Shown here: positions 25,654 to 33,293 of the stretch, in pieces
Numbering within the stretch: the first letter of the stretch is position 1
Layout: each line of letters opens with the position of its first letter
Origin: Lachnospiraceae bacterium NC2004
GTDB lineage: Bacteria > Bacillota > Clostridia > Lachnospirales > Lachnospiraceae
DNA length: 64,000 nucleotides
Assembly (NCBI GenBank): GCA_000621905.1
Contig: JHXB01000003.1
Location: 1-64,000 of the forward strand
Reading direction: 5' to 3'
The notes under the pieces: generated by a model
The model's database searches: none
The model's input: the letters and a program-made list of their open reading frames with translations, nothing else
Told to the model about the DNA's origin: nothing
Program-made: the position numbers and the translations under genes

Positions 25654-26598
25654 TCACTCAATCCTTACGCTCTGGTCAAATCTGCTGTACACCGCTCCGT
25701 CAATGGCAGCTTTATCCTGATAAGTAAGGCTTTCTCCGTTTAATAATCTAATCAATGCCTCGGCACTATCAGCCCCTGCTTTGATACTAAGTGGAGCACC
25801 GCCGCCATATCTCGGATTAATTTCGATATAATAATCCCTGTCGGCTTTCTCATCTCTAATCAACTGGACTGTAATCTGTCCGCAAGGCTTATAGTCGGCA
25901 ACCAACGCTTTCATCTCATCTATAATCTGCTCATTCTGACTTATCCTGGTCTTAAGTACCTCTCCTTCTCTAACCTGCATCCTGATTCTCGGAGTAATAT
26001 ATATCGGATTGCCGTCAAAATCACAGAATATGTCAACCGTATACTCTGTACCGGATGCAAACGGTTGAATAATATAATCAGGCACCTGCCTTGCATATGC
26101 AATTAGCTCTTCCATGTTATTAACCTTGAATGCGTTAATACTTGAACTTCCATCCTTAGGTTTAATAAAAGCAGGAAATCCACCGTCATAATCGTTGATA
26201 TCATCAACAGGTTTAGGGCTTAACAGTCCGACAGAATTAAAATAATCCGCTGTAAACCTCTTGTCTCTGCACAAAGCAACTTTATCAGGGGCGCTTATTA
26301 TAACCCTTGTATTCTTAAACTTATCTTTGCTGTTTGAAAGCAGCAATAAATCAGTATCTATAGTCGGAATAAGCGCATCTATATTCTCTTCTTCGCAAAA
26401 ACTGATAAGAAACGGAATATAATCCGGGTCACTTATTCTTGGAACAATAACACTTTCATCACAAAACATTAACGCAGGAGCAGTATCAGAGATATCCGCT
26501 CCGTATATCAAAAGTTCAGCATTAAGCTTATCAGCAGCATTTTTAAAAGCCTGAACAAGCTCAACCCTTCTTCCTACACTGGTAAACAAAATCTTCAT
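25654..26598 (-). CDS. ATP-grasp ligase of the carbamoyl-phosphate-synthase-like type
   Basis: A 314-residue ATP-grasp enzyme. The N-terminal pre-ATP-grasp fold opens MKILFTSVGRRVELVQAF. The ATP-binding loop is PKDGSSSINAF (about 152-162) and the Mg-binding motif is EINPRYGGGAPLS. Such enzymes activate a carboxylate as an acyl-phosphate and join it to an amine or thiol. Placed just after a sugar 4,6-dehydratase, an aminotransferase and a PglC-type transferase, it may attach an amino acid or other acid to the sugar amine, where PglD would add acetate in Campylobacter. That is inference; no substrate residue pattern is recognised. Confidence 0.85.
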   Translation of the reverse strand: MKILFTSVGRRVELVQAFKNAADKLNAELLIYGADISDTAPALMFCDESVIVPRISDPDYIPFLISFCEEENIDALIPTIDTDLLLLSNSKDKFKNTRVIISAPDKVALCRDKRFTADYFNSVGLLSPKPVDDINDYDGGFPAFIKPKDGSSSINAFKVNNMEELIAYARQVPDYIIQPFASGTEYTVDIFCDFDGNPIYITPRIRMQVREGEVLKTRISQNEQIIDEMKALVADYKPCGQITVQLIRDEKADRDYYIEINPRYGGGAPLSIKAGADSAEALIRLLNGESLTYQDKAAIDGAVYSRFDQSVRIE

Positions 26599-27351
26599 CT
26601 ACTCATTCCCCATAAATTCTTCCATAGTAGCGGCCGTATCAGAATTGATACCGTCTCTGTTAAGCACAACCTCTACAGTCTTAAGAATAATCTTTAAATC
26701 GCACAAAAATGTAACATTATCAACGTACTCAACATCAAGGTCAAACTTCTTATCCCATGACAATTGATTTCTTCCGTTAACCTGTGCAAGCCCGGTAAAT
26801 CCCGGTCTTACCTCATGGCGTCTCGCCTGCTTAGCATTATATCTTGGCAAATATCTCACAAGCAAAGGTCTTGGTCCAACGATAGACATATCGCCTTTAA
26901 TGATGTTAACCAGTTCAGGAAGCTCATCAAGTGAAGTAGCCCTTAACGCTTTACCAAAAGAAGTGAGTCTGTCTTCATCAGGAAGAAGCTCGCCGCTCTC
27001 ATCCTTCTCATCAGTCATCGTTCTAAACTTATAAAGCTTAAATACCTTGCCATCTCTACCCGGTCTCTCCTGAGTGAATATAGCTGGCGCACCAAGTTTA
27101 ACTCTCACAAGAACATATAAAACTGCCATTACTGGACTTAATACGATAAATGCCATCGTAGCAAGAAAGAAATCAAGTCCTCTCTTTATGTACTCCTCAT
27201 AAATACCCTTGTACTCATGCGGGTGCTCACCGTTGGCACTCTTGACAGAGTCATCAACGGTATTGCCAAGCATATCAAAGAAACCAATAATCGTGCTGAT
27301 AAACAACACCTTTGGAATCAAATAAATAACCAATTTAATAAACTTCTTCAT
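26599..27351 (-). CDS. Undecaprenyl-phosphate sugar phosphotransferase (PglC/EpsL-type)
   Basis: A monotopic phosphoglycosyltransferase of 250 residues that moves a sugar-1-phosphate from a UDP-sugar to undecaprenyl phosphate, starting glycan assembly on the inner membrane face. The family re-entrant helix is about 57-83 (KRGLDFFLATMAFIVLSPVM), followed by FTQERPGRDGKVFKLYKFRT and the catalytic Asp142-Glu143 in TSLDELPELVNI. PRPLL and RPGFTGLAQVNGRN motifs follow. An extra N-terminal hydrophobic segment (about 5-25) precedes the core, unlike minimal PglC. It lies between the aminotransferase and ATP-grasp genes. Confidence 0.92.
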   Translation of the reverse strand: MKKFIKLVIYLIPKVLFISTIIGFFDMLGNTVDDSVKSANGEHPHEYKGIYEEYIKRGLDFFLATMAFIVLSPVMAVLYVLVRVKLGAPAIFTQERPGRDGKVFKLYKFRTMTDEKDESGELLPDEDRLTSFGKALRATSLDELPELVNIIKGDMSIVGPRPLLVRYLPRYNAKQARRHEVRPGFTGLAQVNGRNQLSWDKKFDLDVEYVDNVTFLCDLKIILKTVEVVLNRDGINSDTAATMEEFMGNE

Positions 27352-27355
27352 AAAA

Positions 27356-28627
27356 TCACCTGAAACAACCCTTAATTATCTCAATTATAACACTCTGCTC
27401 TTCTTCGGTCATATTGATATCTGACGGAAGACATAAACCTCTGTCAAATATATCAGCCCCAACATCATATGCCTTATCTCGTTCAATGTACGCATTACTC
27501 TTAGCCCTCATGTATCCTTTAGCGCCGATAAATGCATGATTAGCGTAAATAGGCTGCATATGCATAGGCTTCCATATCGGACGTCCTTCAGCATTGTATG
27601 ACATAAGAGTCTCAAGAATCTCAGTAGGACAACTCTTGCTGCTTTCAGAGGCATATAAAGCTTCTTTATCTGATCTGACCTGCTTACACATATAATCTTT
27701 ATCTATTATAGCACAAGAAAGCCAGTAATTAGGCTCCATCTCACCTTCAATATAAGGATTCATAGACAAAGGAATATCTTTAAGCCCCTCTTTATACCTG
27801 TCAAATATCGCCTTCTTAATAGCAATATGCTCATCAAGATGTAGAAACTGTCCTCTTGCAATACCTGCAATAATATTGCTCATTCTGTAATTATATCCAA
27901 GTTCTTCGTGCTGATACCACGGTGCAGCCTCACGACTCTGAGTGGACCATTTTCTAACCTTGTCAGCGTCCTCGTCTTCATTTGCAAGAAGCATACCACC
28001 TGACGAACCGGTTATAATCTTGTTGCCGTTAAATGATATAGCATTGTAATCACCAAATGTTCCGGTCTGCTTGCCTTTATACTTAGCACCCAAAGACTCG
28101 GCGGCATCTTCGATAAGAATAGCATCATGTTCTTTAACAATAGCTCTGATCTCGTCTAGTTTAGCAGGAGTTCCATAGAGGTTAACTATAACAACCAACT
28201 TGCAATCAGGATAGATTGAAAATGCCTGTTTCAAAGCCTCGGGATCCATATTCCACGTATCATACTCTGTGTCAATAAAAACAGGTTCTCCGCCCTCGTA
28301 CACAATAGGATTGACTGTCGCGTCAAATGTCATATCAGTACAGAACACCTTCTGACCTTCAAGTGCTCTAGAAGGTTTAGCCCCCGGATTAATCTTAAGT
28401 CCGGCAAGTTTGCATGCCAGGTGAAGTGCCGCTGTACCTGATGATAATGCAACCGCATTGTTGACGCCTATATACGAAGCGGCAATATTCTCTAATTCAT
28501 TGACATTCTCACCCGCAGTAGTAATCCAGTTCTTGTCAAATGCATCATGTATGTATTGAAGCTCCTCACCATGCATCCTTGGCGAAGCAAGATAAATCTT
28601 CTTATCAAATGGTTTAATATCCACCAT
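27356..28627 (-). CDS. DegT-family sugar aminotransferase (PglE/EpsN-like)
   Basis: A PLP aminotransferase of 423 residues that converts a UDP-4-keto-6-deoxy sugar to the 4-amino form, using glutamate. PLP-binding Asp174 lies in AILIEDAAESLGAKYKG and the Schiff-base Lys203 in AISFNGNKIITGSSGG. LSSGTAALHLA (61-71) binds the cofactor phosphate. The family match to PglE/EpsN is strengthened by the neighbours: the membrane 4,6-dehydratase upstream and the PglC-type transferase 4 bases downstream. It is probably the second enzyme of bacillosamine-type sugar synthesis. Confidence 0.92.
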   Translation of the reverse strand: MVDIKPFDKKIYLASPRMHGEELQYIHDAFDKNWITTAGENVNELENIAASYIGVNNAVALSSGTAALHLACKLAGLKINPGAKPSRALEGQKVFCTDMTFDATVNPIVYEGGEPVFIDTEYDTWNMDPEALKQAFSIYPDCKLVVIVNLYGTPAKLDEIRAIVKEHDAILIEDAAESLGAKYKGKQTGTFGDYNAISFNGNKIITGSSGGMLLANEDEDADKVRKWSTQSREAAPWYQHEELGYNYRMSNIIAGIARGQFLHLDEHIAIKKAIFDRYKEGLKDIPLSMNPYIEGEMEPNYWLSCAIIDKDYMCKQVRSDKEALYASESSKSCPTEILETLMSYNAEGRPIWKPMHMQPIYANHAFIGAKGYMRAKSNAYIERDKAYDVGADIFDRGLCLPSDINMTEEEQSVIIEIIKGCFR

Positions 28628-28646
28628 AATTCCTTCTTTCTATCTT

Positions 28647-28681
28647 AAGTACCCAATGGGGACTGTCCCCTTTGGGTACTT
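28647..28681. repeat. 35-bp palindromic repeat, copy 2
   Basis: AAGTACCC (28647-28654) mirrors GGGTACTT (28674-28681) around TGGGGACTGTCCCC. It is the first of a tandem pair between the capD-like gene and the PglE-like aminotransferase gene. Confidence 0.85.
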
Positions 28682-28688
28682 AGCTATA

Positions 28689-28723
28689 ACTACTCAGTGG
28701 GGACTGTCCCCTTTGGGTACTTA
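28689..28723. repeat. 35-bp palindromic repeat, copy 3 (left arm decayed)
   Basis: The right half GGGGACTGTCCCCTTTGGGTACTT is intact and the left arm reads AACTACTCAG. It ends five bases before the stop codon of the capD-like gene (28728-28730). Confidence 0.8.
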
Positions 28724-28727
28724 GCGT

Positions 28728-30638
28728 TTAGTTTACAATCCCACTTGGATGATACGTCGGTACAACCTCGGCAACAAGCCTTTTGATTGCAGGACTCTCG
28801 CTCTTACAAGCCGACTCAAGTCTCTCAAGCTGCGTCTTAAACGATTCATCATCCATCTCAATAGGCTTACCAATATGAATAAGCTTATTAGGAGTCTCTT
28901 TAAGTCCCTCCTCATTCATAAGCATCTCTTCATACAATTTCTCTCCGGGTCTTAATCCGGTGTATTCAATCTTGATATCAACATCCGGCTCATATCCTGA
29001 AAGCTTAATAAGATTCCTTGCCATATCGTCAATCTTAACCGGATCTCCCATATCAAGAACAAATATCTCTCCGCCTTTAGCGTATATTCCCGCCTGCAGC
29101 ACAAGAGCTACCGCCTCCGGAATAGTCATAAAATACCTGATAATACGCTTATCTGTAACTGTAACAGGTCCACCTTCAGCAATCTGCTTCTCAAAAAGTG
29201 GAATAACAGAACCGTTACTTCCAAGTACATTACCGAATCTAACCGCAGCAAACTCGGTATCTGTCGTACGATTCATCATTTGCACAACCATCTCGCAAAG
29301 CCTCTTAGAAGCCCCCATGATATTGGTTGGATTAACAGCCTTATCGGTTGAAATGAGAACAAATCTCTTAACACCATACTTAGCAGCGGCCACCGCCATC
29401 TTATAAGTGCCCAAAACATTATTCTTGATTGCCTCGTTAGGCGAATCCTCCATCAATGGCACATGCTTATGAGCCGCAGCATGGAAGATGACCTCCGGCC
29501 TGTAAGTCTTCAAAATATCGTTAACCCTGTTGGTATTCCTCACAGATCCAATAAGCGCCTCAACATGTACATTAGGCAAATGACGCTTGAGCTCCTGCTG
29601 AATCGCATACGCATTGTTCTCATAAATGTCAAATATTATAAGTATGTCAGGACCTTCCTTAGCTATCTGACGGCACAACTCACTACCTATCGAACCACCG
29701 CCACCGGTGACCATAACGACTTTATTGGCAATAAAATCGTGTATCTCATCAGAGTTGACAACAACCTCATCTCTTCCGAGCAAATCTTCTAACTTAACAT
29801 GACGAAGTCTTGAAACGCTGACCTTTCCGTCAACAAGCTGATCTATCCCCGGCAGAGTCTGAATCTCGCATCCCGTCTCTTGGCAAATGCTAAGAATTGC
29901 TTTACGAACCGACGAATCAGCCGCAGGGATCGCAAATATAATCTTATCTATCTCATATTGCTCAACCATGCTGATAATGTCATTCCTGCTTCCAACAATA
30001 GGTACACCATCAATAGTCTTGCCACCAAGCATAGGGTTATCATCTATAAAACAGCAGAGCTTACCCTTAATCTTATCATTGAATATTATCTCGTGCGCAA
30101 TCATCTTACCCGCAGATCCTGCGCCGATAATCATTACATTTTCACCGCCATTGCTCGAACTCTTCTGGTTAAAAAGCTGTTTCATAGCCCTGGTAAACCT
30201 ATAACCGAATCTGACAGCCATAACACCAATGCTCATAAGAATAAAACCAAACACCCAGAACGACTTCGGCATAGTAACTTCAAGATGCTTATATATCTTC
30301 ATCATGATAAATGCAGGAATCTGAGTGACAAATACAGCCACTATAACTCTATACATCTCGACAATACTGGCATAACGCCACACGCTCTTATATAATTTAA
30401 AAATTGCGAAAATGATAATAGAACACAGAGAATAATATGGAATAATTCTATAGAACCCATATTTAAACTGATCTGGAATGAGATTAAGATCAAATTCAAA
30501 TCTTATGAAAAGCGCAAGAAAATACGCCGCCCATATAATTAAGAGGTCAACAAAAATAAGTGCTATAGCTCTAAGTCTCAGCACGTTATTAAGAAATAAG
30601 CTGTTATCTTCTTTATTATCACTCATAGGCGAACTCAT
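28728..30638 (-). CDS. Membrane nucleoside-diphosphate-sugar 4,6-dehydratase (PglF/CapD/EpsC-like)
   Basis: A 636-residue protein with four membrane spans in the first 150 residues and two Rossmann regions: IGAGSAG (171-177) and the catalytic short-chain dehydrogenase domain with TGGGGSIG (311-318). The catalytic segment STDKAVNPTNIMGASKR (430-446) carries Met441-x3-Lys445 in place of Tyr-x3-Lys, the mark of the PglF/FlaA1 group. It converts UDP-GlcNAc to a 4-keto-6-deoxy sugar, the first step for bacillosamine-type sugars. First gene of the glycan locus. AGAGGT lies ahead of the start. Confidence 0.93.
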   Translation of the reverse strand: MSSPMSDNKEDNSLFLNNVLRLRAIALIFVDLLIIWAAYFLALFIRFEFDLNLIPDQFKYGFYRIIPYYSLCSIIIFAIFKLYKSVWRYASIVEMYRVIVAVFVTQIPAFIMMKIYKHLEVTMPKSFWVFGFILMSIGVMAVRFGYRFTRAMKQLFNQKSSSNGGENVMIIGAGSAGKMIAHEIIFNDKIKGKLCCFIDDNPMLGGKTIDGVPIVGSRNDIISMVEQYEIDKIIFAIPAADSSVRKAILSICQETGCEIQTLPGIDQLVDGKVSVSRLRHVKLEDLLGRDEVVVNSDEIHDFIANKVVMVTGGGGSIGSELCRQIAKEGPDILIIFDIYENNAYAIQQELKRHLPNVHVEALIGSVRNTNRVNDILKTYRPEVIFHAAAHKHVPLMEDSPNEAIKNNVLGTYKMAVAAAKYGVKRFVLISTDKAVNPTNIMGASKRLCEMVVQMMNRTTDTEFAAVRFGNVLGSNGSVIPLFEKQIAEGGPVTVTDKRIIRYFMTIPEAVALVLQAGIYAKGGEIFVLDMGDPVKIDDMARNLIKLSGYEPDVDIKIEYTGLRPGEKLYEEMLMNEEGLKETPNKLIHIGKPIEMDDESFKTQLERLESACKSESPAIKRLVAEVVPTYHPSGIVN

Positions 30639-30670
30639 AACATTACCTCTATCTTTACACAGATATAGTT

Positions 30671-30700
30671 ATTATAGCACTTTTAGAAATATAATACTAC
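30671..30700 (-). promoter_or_regulatory. Possible promoter for the glycan locus (capD-like gene)
   Basis: A perfect TATAAT lies at 30671-30676 on the minus strand, about 33 bases before the capD-like start. No good -35 box is seen 16-18 bases upstream, so an activator or another sigma factor may be needed, or the match is chance. Confidence 0.35.
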
Positions 30701-30742
30701 TAATTTTTCTTTCCTCCGTAGCGACGAACATCGTTCGCCACT

Positions 30743-30768
30743 CGTAGAGCACGCTGTGCTCCTCTACG
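30743..30768. repeat. GC-rich hairpin between trmD and the capD-like gene
   Basis: CGTAGAGCAC pairs with GTGCTC-CTCTACG (one bulge). No U-tail follows on the minus strand. It stands beside two copies of the TCATTCTGAGC dispersed repeat. Confidence 0.6.
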
Positions 30769-30778
30769 ATTAGATTTT

Positions 30779-30877
30779 GTCATCCTGAGCACAGCGAAGA
30801 ATCCTTATTATAGCCAACCCAATTTATAATATGTCATTCTGAGCGTAGCGAAGAATCTTTGCCCTTCGCAGAAGGGC
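30779..30877. repeat. Two copies of the TCATTCTGAGC dispersed repeat with a trailing hairpin
   Basis: Copy one (30779-30806) reads TGTCATCCTGAGCACAGCGAAGAATCC and copy two (30832-30860) the standard form. Copy two is followed by the hairpin GCCCTTC-GCA-GAAGGGC (30861-30877), next to the trmD stop. Confidence 0.8.
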
Positions 30878-30884
30878 AACTTAC

Positions 30885-31634
30885 TTAGTACTTGATGCTT
30901 CCTTCCCACGCATTATCCTCACCCTCTCGACTCTCAAGAAGGTCCGGCCTCTTAAGCCTAGTATTCTTAAGGCTCTCCTCATGTCTCCACTCCAAAACCT
31001 TCTTGTGATCCCCGGAGAGAATAACATCAGGCACTTTAACGCCCTTATACTCAGCAGGCCTTGTGTACTGCGGATACTCTAAAAGTCCAGAATGAAAGCT
31101 CTCGTAAACAGCTGAATCATCATTATTAAGAACGCCGGGAACAAGTCTGCTAACCGCATCTGTGATAACCATCGCAGCCAGTTCACCACCGGTAAGAACA
31201 TAATCACCAATACTAATCTCATCCGTCACAATCATATCAAGAATACGCTGATCAACGCCCTCGTAATGACCGCAAAGTATAATAATATCTTCCTCTTCAG
31301 AAAGCTCTTTAGCTATACCCTGGTTAAAAGTCCTCCCCTGCGGCGACATGTAAATGCATCTAATCCGCTTACCGTTCTTATAGCCATCCTTATCATACCC
31401 TAATCTTTTGATGATATCGTGATAACACCTGTCAATTGGCTCAGGCATCATAACCATGCCCGCACCGCCACCGTACGGATAATCATCCACCTGCCCGTGT
31501 TTGCTCAATGAAAAATCGCGAATATTAGTAGCATTTACACTGATTAAACCATTCTTAATAGCTCTTCCAGTAATACTTGTGTTAATCCCGTTCATTACCA
31601 TGTCCGGGAAAAGCGTCATAATCTCTATATTCAT
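30885..31634 (-). CDS. trmD: tRNA (guanine-37-N1)-methyltransferase TrmD
   Basis: Methylates G37 of certain tRNAs with S-adenosylmethionine, which prevents +1 frameshifting. The 249-residue protein shows the N-terminal MNIEIMTLFPDMV, the DDYPYGGGAGMVM segment and the deep trefoil-knot SAM site (ILCGHYEGVDQRI and ISIGDYVLTGGELAAM). It follows rimM by five bases in the conserved ffh-rpsP-khpA-rimM-trmD order. A repeat cluster follows its stop; I see no clear terminator. Confidence 0.97.
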   Translation of the reverse strand: MNIEIMTLFPDMVMNGINTSITGRAIKNGLISVNATNIRDFSLSKHGQVDDYPYGGGAGMVMMPEPIDRCYHDIIKRLGYDKDGYKNGKRIRCIYMSPQGRTFNQGIAKELSEEEDIIILCGHYEGVDQRILDMIVTDEISIGDYVLTGGELAAMVITDAVSRLVPGVLNNDDSAVYESFHSGLLEYPQYTRPAEYKGVKVPDVILSGDHKKVLEWRHEESLKNTRLKRPDLLESREGEDNAWEGSIKY

Positions 31635-31640
31635 GGAATC

Positions 31641-32195
31641 CTACTCCTGATTTCTAAGTAATCCATTAAGTAATTTAACGTTCATTCTTTCATTTTCAAT
31701 ATCAATTGATAAAATGCATTCTTTGATTGCAGGAATCAAAACCTCTTTCTGAGGCTTGTGCTTCTCGTCTCCCTTGACAATCCTGTCTTCTTCGAGTTCG
31801 ACAACATAGACATCATTAGCTCCTGTGAAAAGCACCTCTTTAAGGGTTCCAAGCTTAGAAGTCTCATCATAAACCTCTATTCCAATAAGGTCCGCAACAT
31901 AGAACTCATCCTCGTGAAGAGGGGTCGCATGTGCCCTGTCAACATAGAGTTCAGCGTGCTTGTAAGCCAAAGCCTGATCCATGTCATTAATCTCTTCGAA
32001 CTTTACAATAGCGTACTGCTTAAAAAACTTAACCTGTTTAAAATGAAGGGTCATACGCTCACCCTTCTTGGTTCTAAGCTCACACTCCTTGAGCTTCTTA
32101 TATCTCTTAACATCATCCGTAGTCGGATAAATCTTAACTTCACCTCTAACACCATGAGAATCAACAATCTCACCAATCTTAAACTCCGATTCCAT
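31641..32195 (-). CDS. rimM: Ribosome maturation factor RimM
   Basis: Binds ribosomal protein S19 and helps assemble the head of the 30S subunit. The 184-residue protein has an N-terminal RimM domain opening with IGEIVDSHGVRGEVKI (7-22) and a C-terminal PRC-barrel with DLIGIEVYD and LIPAIKECILSIDI. Gene order with trmD is standard. It is separated from khpA by 512 bases of repeats, so it may need a promoter inside or near the repeat block; none stands out. Confidence 0.95.
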   Translation of the reverse strand: MESEFKIGEIVDSHGVRGEVKIYPTTDDVKRYKKLKECELRTKKGERMTLHFKQVKFFKQYAIVKFEEINDMDQALAYKHAELYVDRAHATPLHEDEFYVADLIGIEVYDETSKLGTLKEVLFTGANDVYVVELEEDRIVKGDEKHKPQKEVLIPAIKECILSIDIENERMNVKLLNGLLRNQE

Positions 32196-32400
32196 ATAAT
32201 CTCCAATCTAAAGATTCTTCGCTTGCGCTCAGAATGACACTTTTAGCTCTATTTCCGGTGACCTCGCCACCCTGTGCCACTTATGGGCTGTATTACTATT
32301 TATATTGACCTTCTTCGAAGGTCAAAGATTCTTCGCTTCGCGAAGTCATGACACTTTTAGCTCTATTTCCGATGGCCTCGCCACCCTGAGGATTGTAAGA
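32196..32400. repeat. Composite intergenic repeat block upstream of rimM
   Basis: Two dispersed-repeat copies in reverse orientation (32210-32240 and 32308-32353) alternate with two copies of a 39-base unit, GACACTTTTAGCTC...CCACCCTG, at 32236-32274 and 32350-32388. The unit ends in a GGTGRCCTCGCCACC hairpin. The period is about 114 bases. The second unit runs straight into the fold-back element at 32401. No gene is supported here. Confidence 0.8.
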
Positions 32401-32643
32401 GCATAATGTGTTATTTCGTAGGGCGCCTTGCGTCTCGCTACTTAATACAGAGCACGGCTACACATATGCTTAAGTCGGACTCTTTAAAAACGTCGGTACT
32501 TAATGAGTGCAAGTGTAAACGCAGCACGAATTTAGTACCGCTACGTTTTTAACGAAGCGAGAGCGTGTCCGGCGTAGCATTGTGTTGCCGGGATCGTCAA
32601 TTTCATCGAGCCGAGAGGCGTCCCGAAGAAATAACATATTATG
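32401..32643. repeat. Nested fold-back element, long copy
   Basis: The left end GCATAATGTGTTATTTCGTAGGGCG (read as CATAATGTGTTATTTC plus GGGCG) is mirrored at 32609-32643. A second, inner pair joins AAAAACGT-CGGTACT with AGTACCG-CTACGTTTTT. The whole 243-base element could fold into a branched hairpin. A shorter relative lies at 37278-37413 with the same ends and the same TTCGAGCCGAGAGGCG-type right arm. A 62-codon frame inside it looks accidental. Confidence 0.75.
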
Positions 32644-32675
32644 TCCTACACCTTCTCGCAAAAAAGAAATCGAAA

Positions 32676-32700
32676 TAAAGCCGCCCATAAGGCGGCTATT
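32676..32700 (-). terminator. Rho-independent terminator after khpA
   Basis: AGCCGCC pairs with GGCGGCT around a 5-base loop, 9 bases past the khpA stop. In the minus-strand transcript it is followed by UUAUUUCGAUUUC. It would end the ylxM-ffh-rpsP-khpA message before rimM. Confidence 0.75.
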
Positions 32701-32707
32701 TTAAATC

Positions 32708-32938
32708 TTATTGTGCTATGTCAACATCAACTTTCTTGTCAATTTTGGTACTAGCCGCCTTGACAACAGTCCTGATGGCCTTAGCGATACGTCCCTGCTT
32801 TCCGATAACCTTCCCCATATCATCGTCAGCAACTTTAAGAACAAGTTTGATAACACCTTCGGTCTCTTCCTCGGTGACAACAACCTGATCCGGATGATCA
32901 ACTAATGACTTAGCAATAACTTCTACTAATTCCTTCAT
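32708..32938 (-). CDS. khpA: KH-domain RNA-binding protein KhpA
   Basis: A 76-residue single KH domain with the GxxG loop in VIGKQGRIAKAI (about 40-51). KhpA binds small and messenger RNAs and, with KhpB, affects cell elongation in Gram-positives. It sits 14 bases after rpsP, the usual place. AGGAGG precedes the start and a terminator follows at once. Confidence 0.93.
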   Translation of the reverse strand: MKELVEVIAKSLVDHPDQVVVTEEETEGVIKLVLKVADDDMGKVIGKQGRIAKAIRTVVKAASTKIDKKVDVDIAQ

Positions 32939-32952
32939 AGTATAAGTACCTC

Positions 32953-33192
32953 CTAGTTAATACCGGCATTCTTAAACAATCTGGCAACAGTATCAGTAGG
33001 CTGAGCTCCGTCAGCTAACCATTTCTTAGCTGCCTCAGCATCGATCTTAACTGCTGCTGGCTCAACATTAGGATCATAGGTACCAATCTCCTCAATGAAG
33101 CGTCCATCTCTTGGAGAACGTGCGTCAGCAACAACAACTCTATAGAAAGGTGCTCTCTTCTTACCCATTCTCTTTAAACGAATCTTTACCAT
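32953..33192 (-). CDS. rpsP: 30S ribosomal protein S16
   Basis: Ribosomal protein of 79 residues starting [18 protein letters not shown], with [18 protein letters not shown] typical of S16. It binds 16S rRNA during 30S assembly. AAGGAGGTG lies before the start. It is placed between ffh and khpA as in most Firmicutes. Confidence 0.97.
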   Translation of the reverse strand: MVKIRLKRMGKKRAPFYRVVVADARSPRDGRFIEEIGTYDPNVEPAAVKIDAEAAKKWLADGAQPTDTVARLFKNAGIN

Positions 33193-33258
33193 CTTTGTTT
33201 CACCTCCTTAACAAATGTTAATCTATCGAAAGATGATATTCATCATTTTCGCAACTTA

Positions 33259-33293
33259 ACTACCCAGTGGGGACTGTCCCCTTTGGGTACTTA
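33259..33293. repeat. 35-bp palindromic repeat, copy 4, overlapping the ffh stop codon
   Basis: AACTACCCAGTGGGGACTGT continues into CCCCTTTGGGTACTTA. The last bases TTA (33291-33293) are the TAA stop of ffh on the minus strand. Confidence 0.85.

Noticed and set aside
29880-30395. Long plus-strand frame (171 codons) opposite the capD-like gene
   Set aside because: It is the mirror of a well-supported coding region and has low-complexity, non-protein-like composition.
30861-30877. Hairpin after trmD considered as a terminator
   Set aside because: The stem is good but is followed by AAAG on the minus-strand transcript; it belongs to the dispersed repeat.
32500-32688. Minus-strand frame of 62 codons inside the fold-back element
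   Set aside because: It lies wholly in an inverted-repeat structure, lacks a binding site and is not preserved in the shorter copy.
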